Of a stretch of 64,000 nucleotides of DNA, positions 63,892-64,000 are shown one piece after another. The stretch comes from Leptolyngbya sp. Heron Island J (GTDB lineage Bacteria; Cyanobacteriota; Cyanobacteriia; Phormidesmidales; Phormidesmidaceae): positions 62,001 through 126,000 of the forward strand of contig NZ_AWNH01000098.1 of the NCBI RefSeq assembly GCF_000482245.1, read 5' to 3'. A program made the translations under genes and the position numbers. The notes beneath the pieces were generated by a model that saw nothing but the letters and a program-made list of their open reading frames with translations, searched no databases and was not told the DNA's origin. Positions within the stretch are counted from its first letter, which is position 1, and every line of letters starts with the position of its first letter.

Positions 63892-64000
63892 ATGTCTATG
63901 AATAATCGTTTACGTTTTGCGACATTGGGCATTGTCGCTACCTCTATGTTCTTTTCCTTGGGTAGCTGTGGTCGTTCTGAATCAGCTAATGATAATCAAG
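63892..64000 (+). CDS. Lipoprotein, partial (runs off the window)
   Basis: Start of a gene cut by the window edge; 36 residues are visible. A charged N-terminus (MSMNNRLRF) leads to a hydrophobic core (ATLGIVATSMFFSLG) and the lipobox LGSC at about residues 25-28, so the mature protein would be lipid-anchored at Cys28. The start is ATG 63892 or ATG 63898. Many substrate-binding proteins begin like this, but the function cannot be told. Confidence 0.75.
   Translation, partial: MSMNNRLRFATLGIVATSMFFSLGSCGRSESANDNQ

Overview
The window is a piece of a cyanobacterial chromosome. The signs are the ndhA-ndhI-ndhG-ndhE cluster of the NDH-1 complex, a cyanobacterial-type glutamate-cysteine ligase, several small families known mainly from cyanobacteria (DUF1815-, DUF2839-, DUF2470- and DUF3747-like proteins), and the palindrome GCGATCGC (HIP1), which recurs about once every 2 kb inside genes and spacers. 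Genes are short transcription units on both strands, mostly housekeeping. There is no prophage, CRISPR array, rRNA operon or large mobile island. The species cannot be named from the sequence alone; a Leptolyngbya-like filamentous cyanobacterium would fit.

Layout. 1-2.8 kb: ndhAIGE on the minus strand. 3-6.7 kb: gltA with a clear terminator, sixA-like phosphatase plus a DHH phosphoesterase, and an HNH endonuclease. 6.8-9.6 kb: alr, tRNA-Ser(GCU), two peroxiredoxin-type genes and tRNA-Met(CAU). 9.9-14.5 kb: a LysM/M23 cell-wall hydrolase with a long leader, trmL and gshA. 15-18 kb: an SRPBCC protein, a structured untranslated stretch, tRNA-Glu(UUC), a small conserved protein, a CPBP protease and an unknown. 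18-24.6 kb: ftsE-like ABC ATPase, WecB/TagA/CpsF glycosyltransferase, PRC-barrel protein and smc. 25-33.4 kb: a RuvX-like nuclease, an MlaE permease whose 3' end was rewritten by a small transposon-like element, a pair of M16 peptidases (one active, one not), a KtrB-type channel subunit and an SLH protein.

33.7-43.6 kb: pentapeptide protein, DUF2470, an unknown, a small ferredoxin, an RlpA-like protein, M28 peptidase, SbcD-like nuclease, a PLP decarboxylase, a three-domain jacalin-lysozyme-M15 peptidase protein, and cysH. 43.7-50.6 kb: glutaredoxin-like protein, murE, a histidine-kinase-like protein lacking the phosphoacceptor His, xseB and xseA separated by a WD40 gene on the other strand, and recA. 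50.7-64 kb: FHA protein, alpha/beta hydrolase, DUF1815, DUF2839, a DinG-like helicase, tyrA, a GAF sensor kinase, lepA, polA and the start of a lipoprotein.

Two themes stand out. One is cell-wall turnover (LysM/M23, RlpA, MurE, alanine racemase, SLH protein, lysozyme/M15 fusion). The other is DNA metabolism (Smc, RecA, PolA, XseA/XseB, SbcD, RuvX-like, DinG-like). The most unusual items are the jacalin-GH24-M15 fusion (41044-42621) and the 131-bp IS5/IS903-like miniature element (25573-25703) that now supplies the last codons and the stop of the MlaE permease gene.
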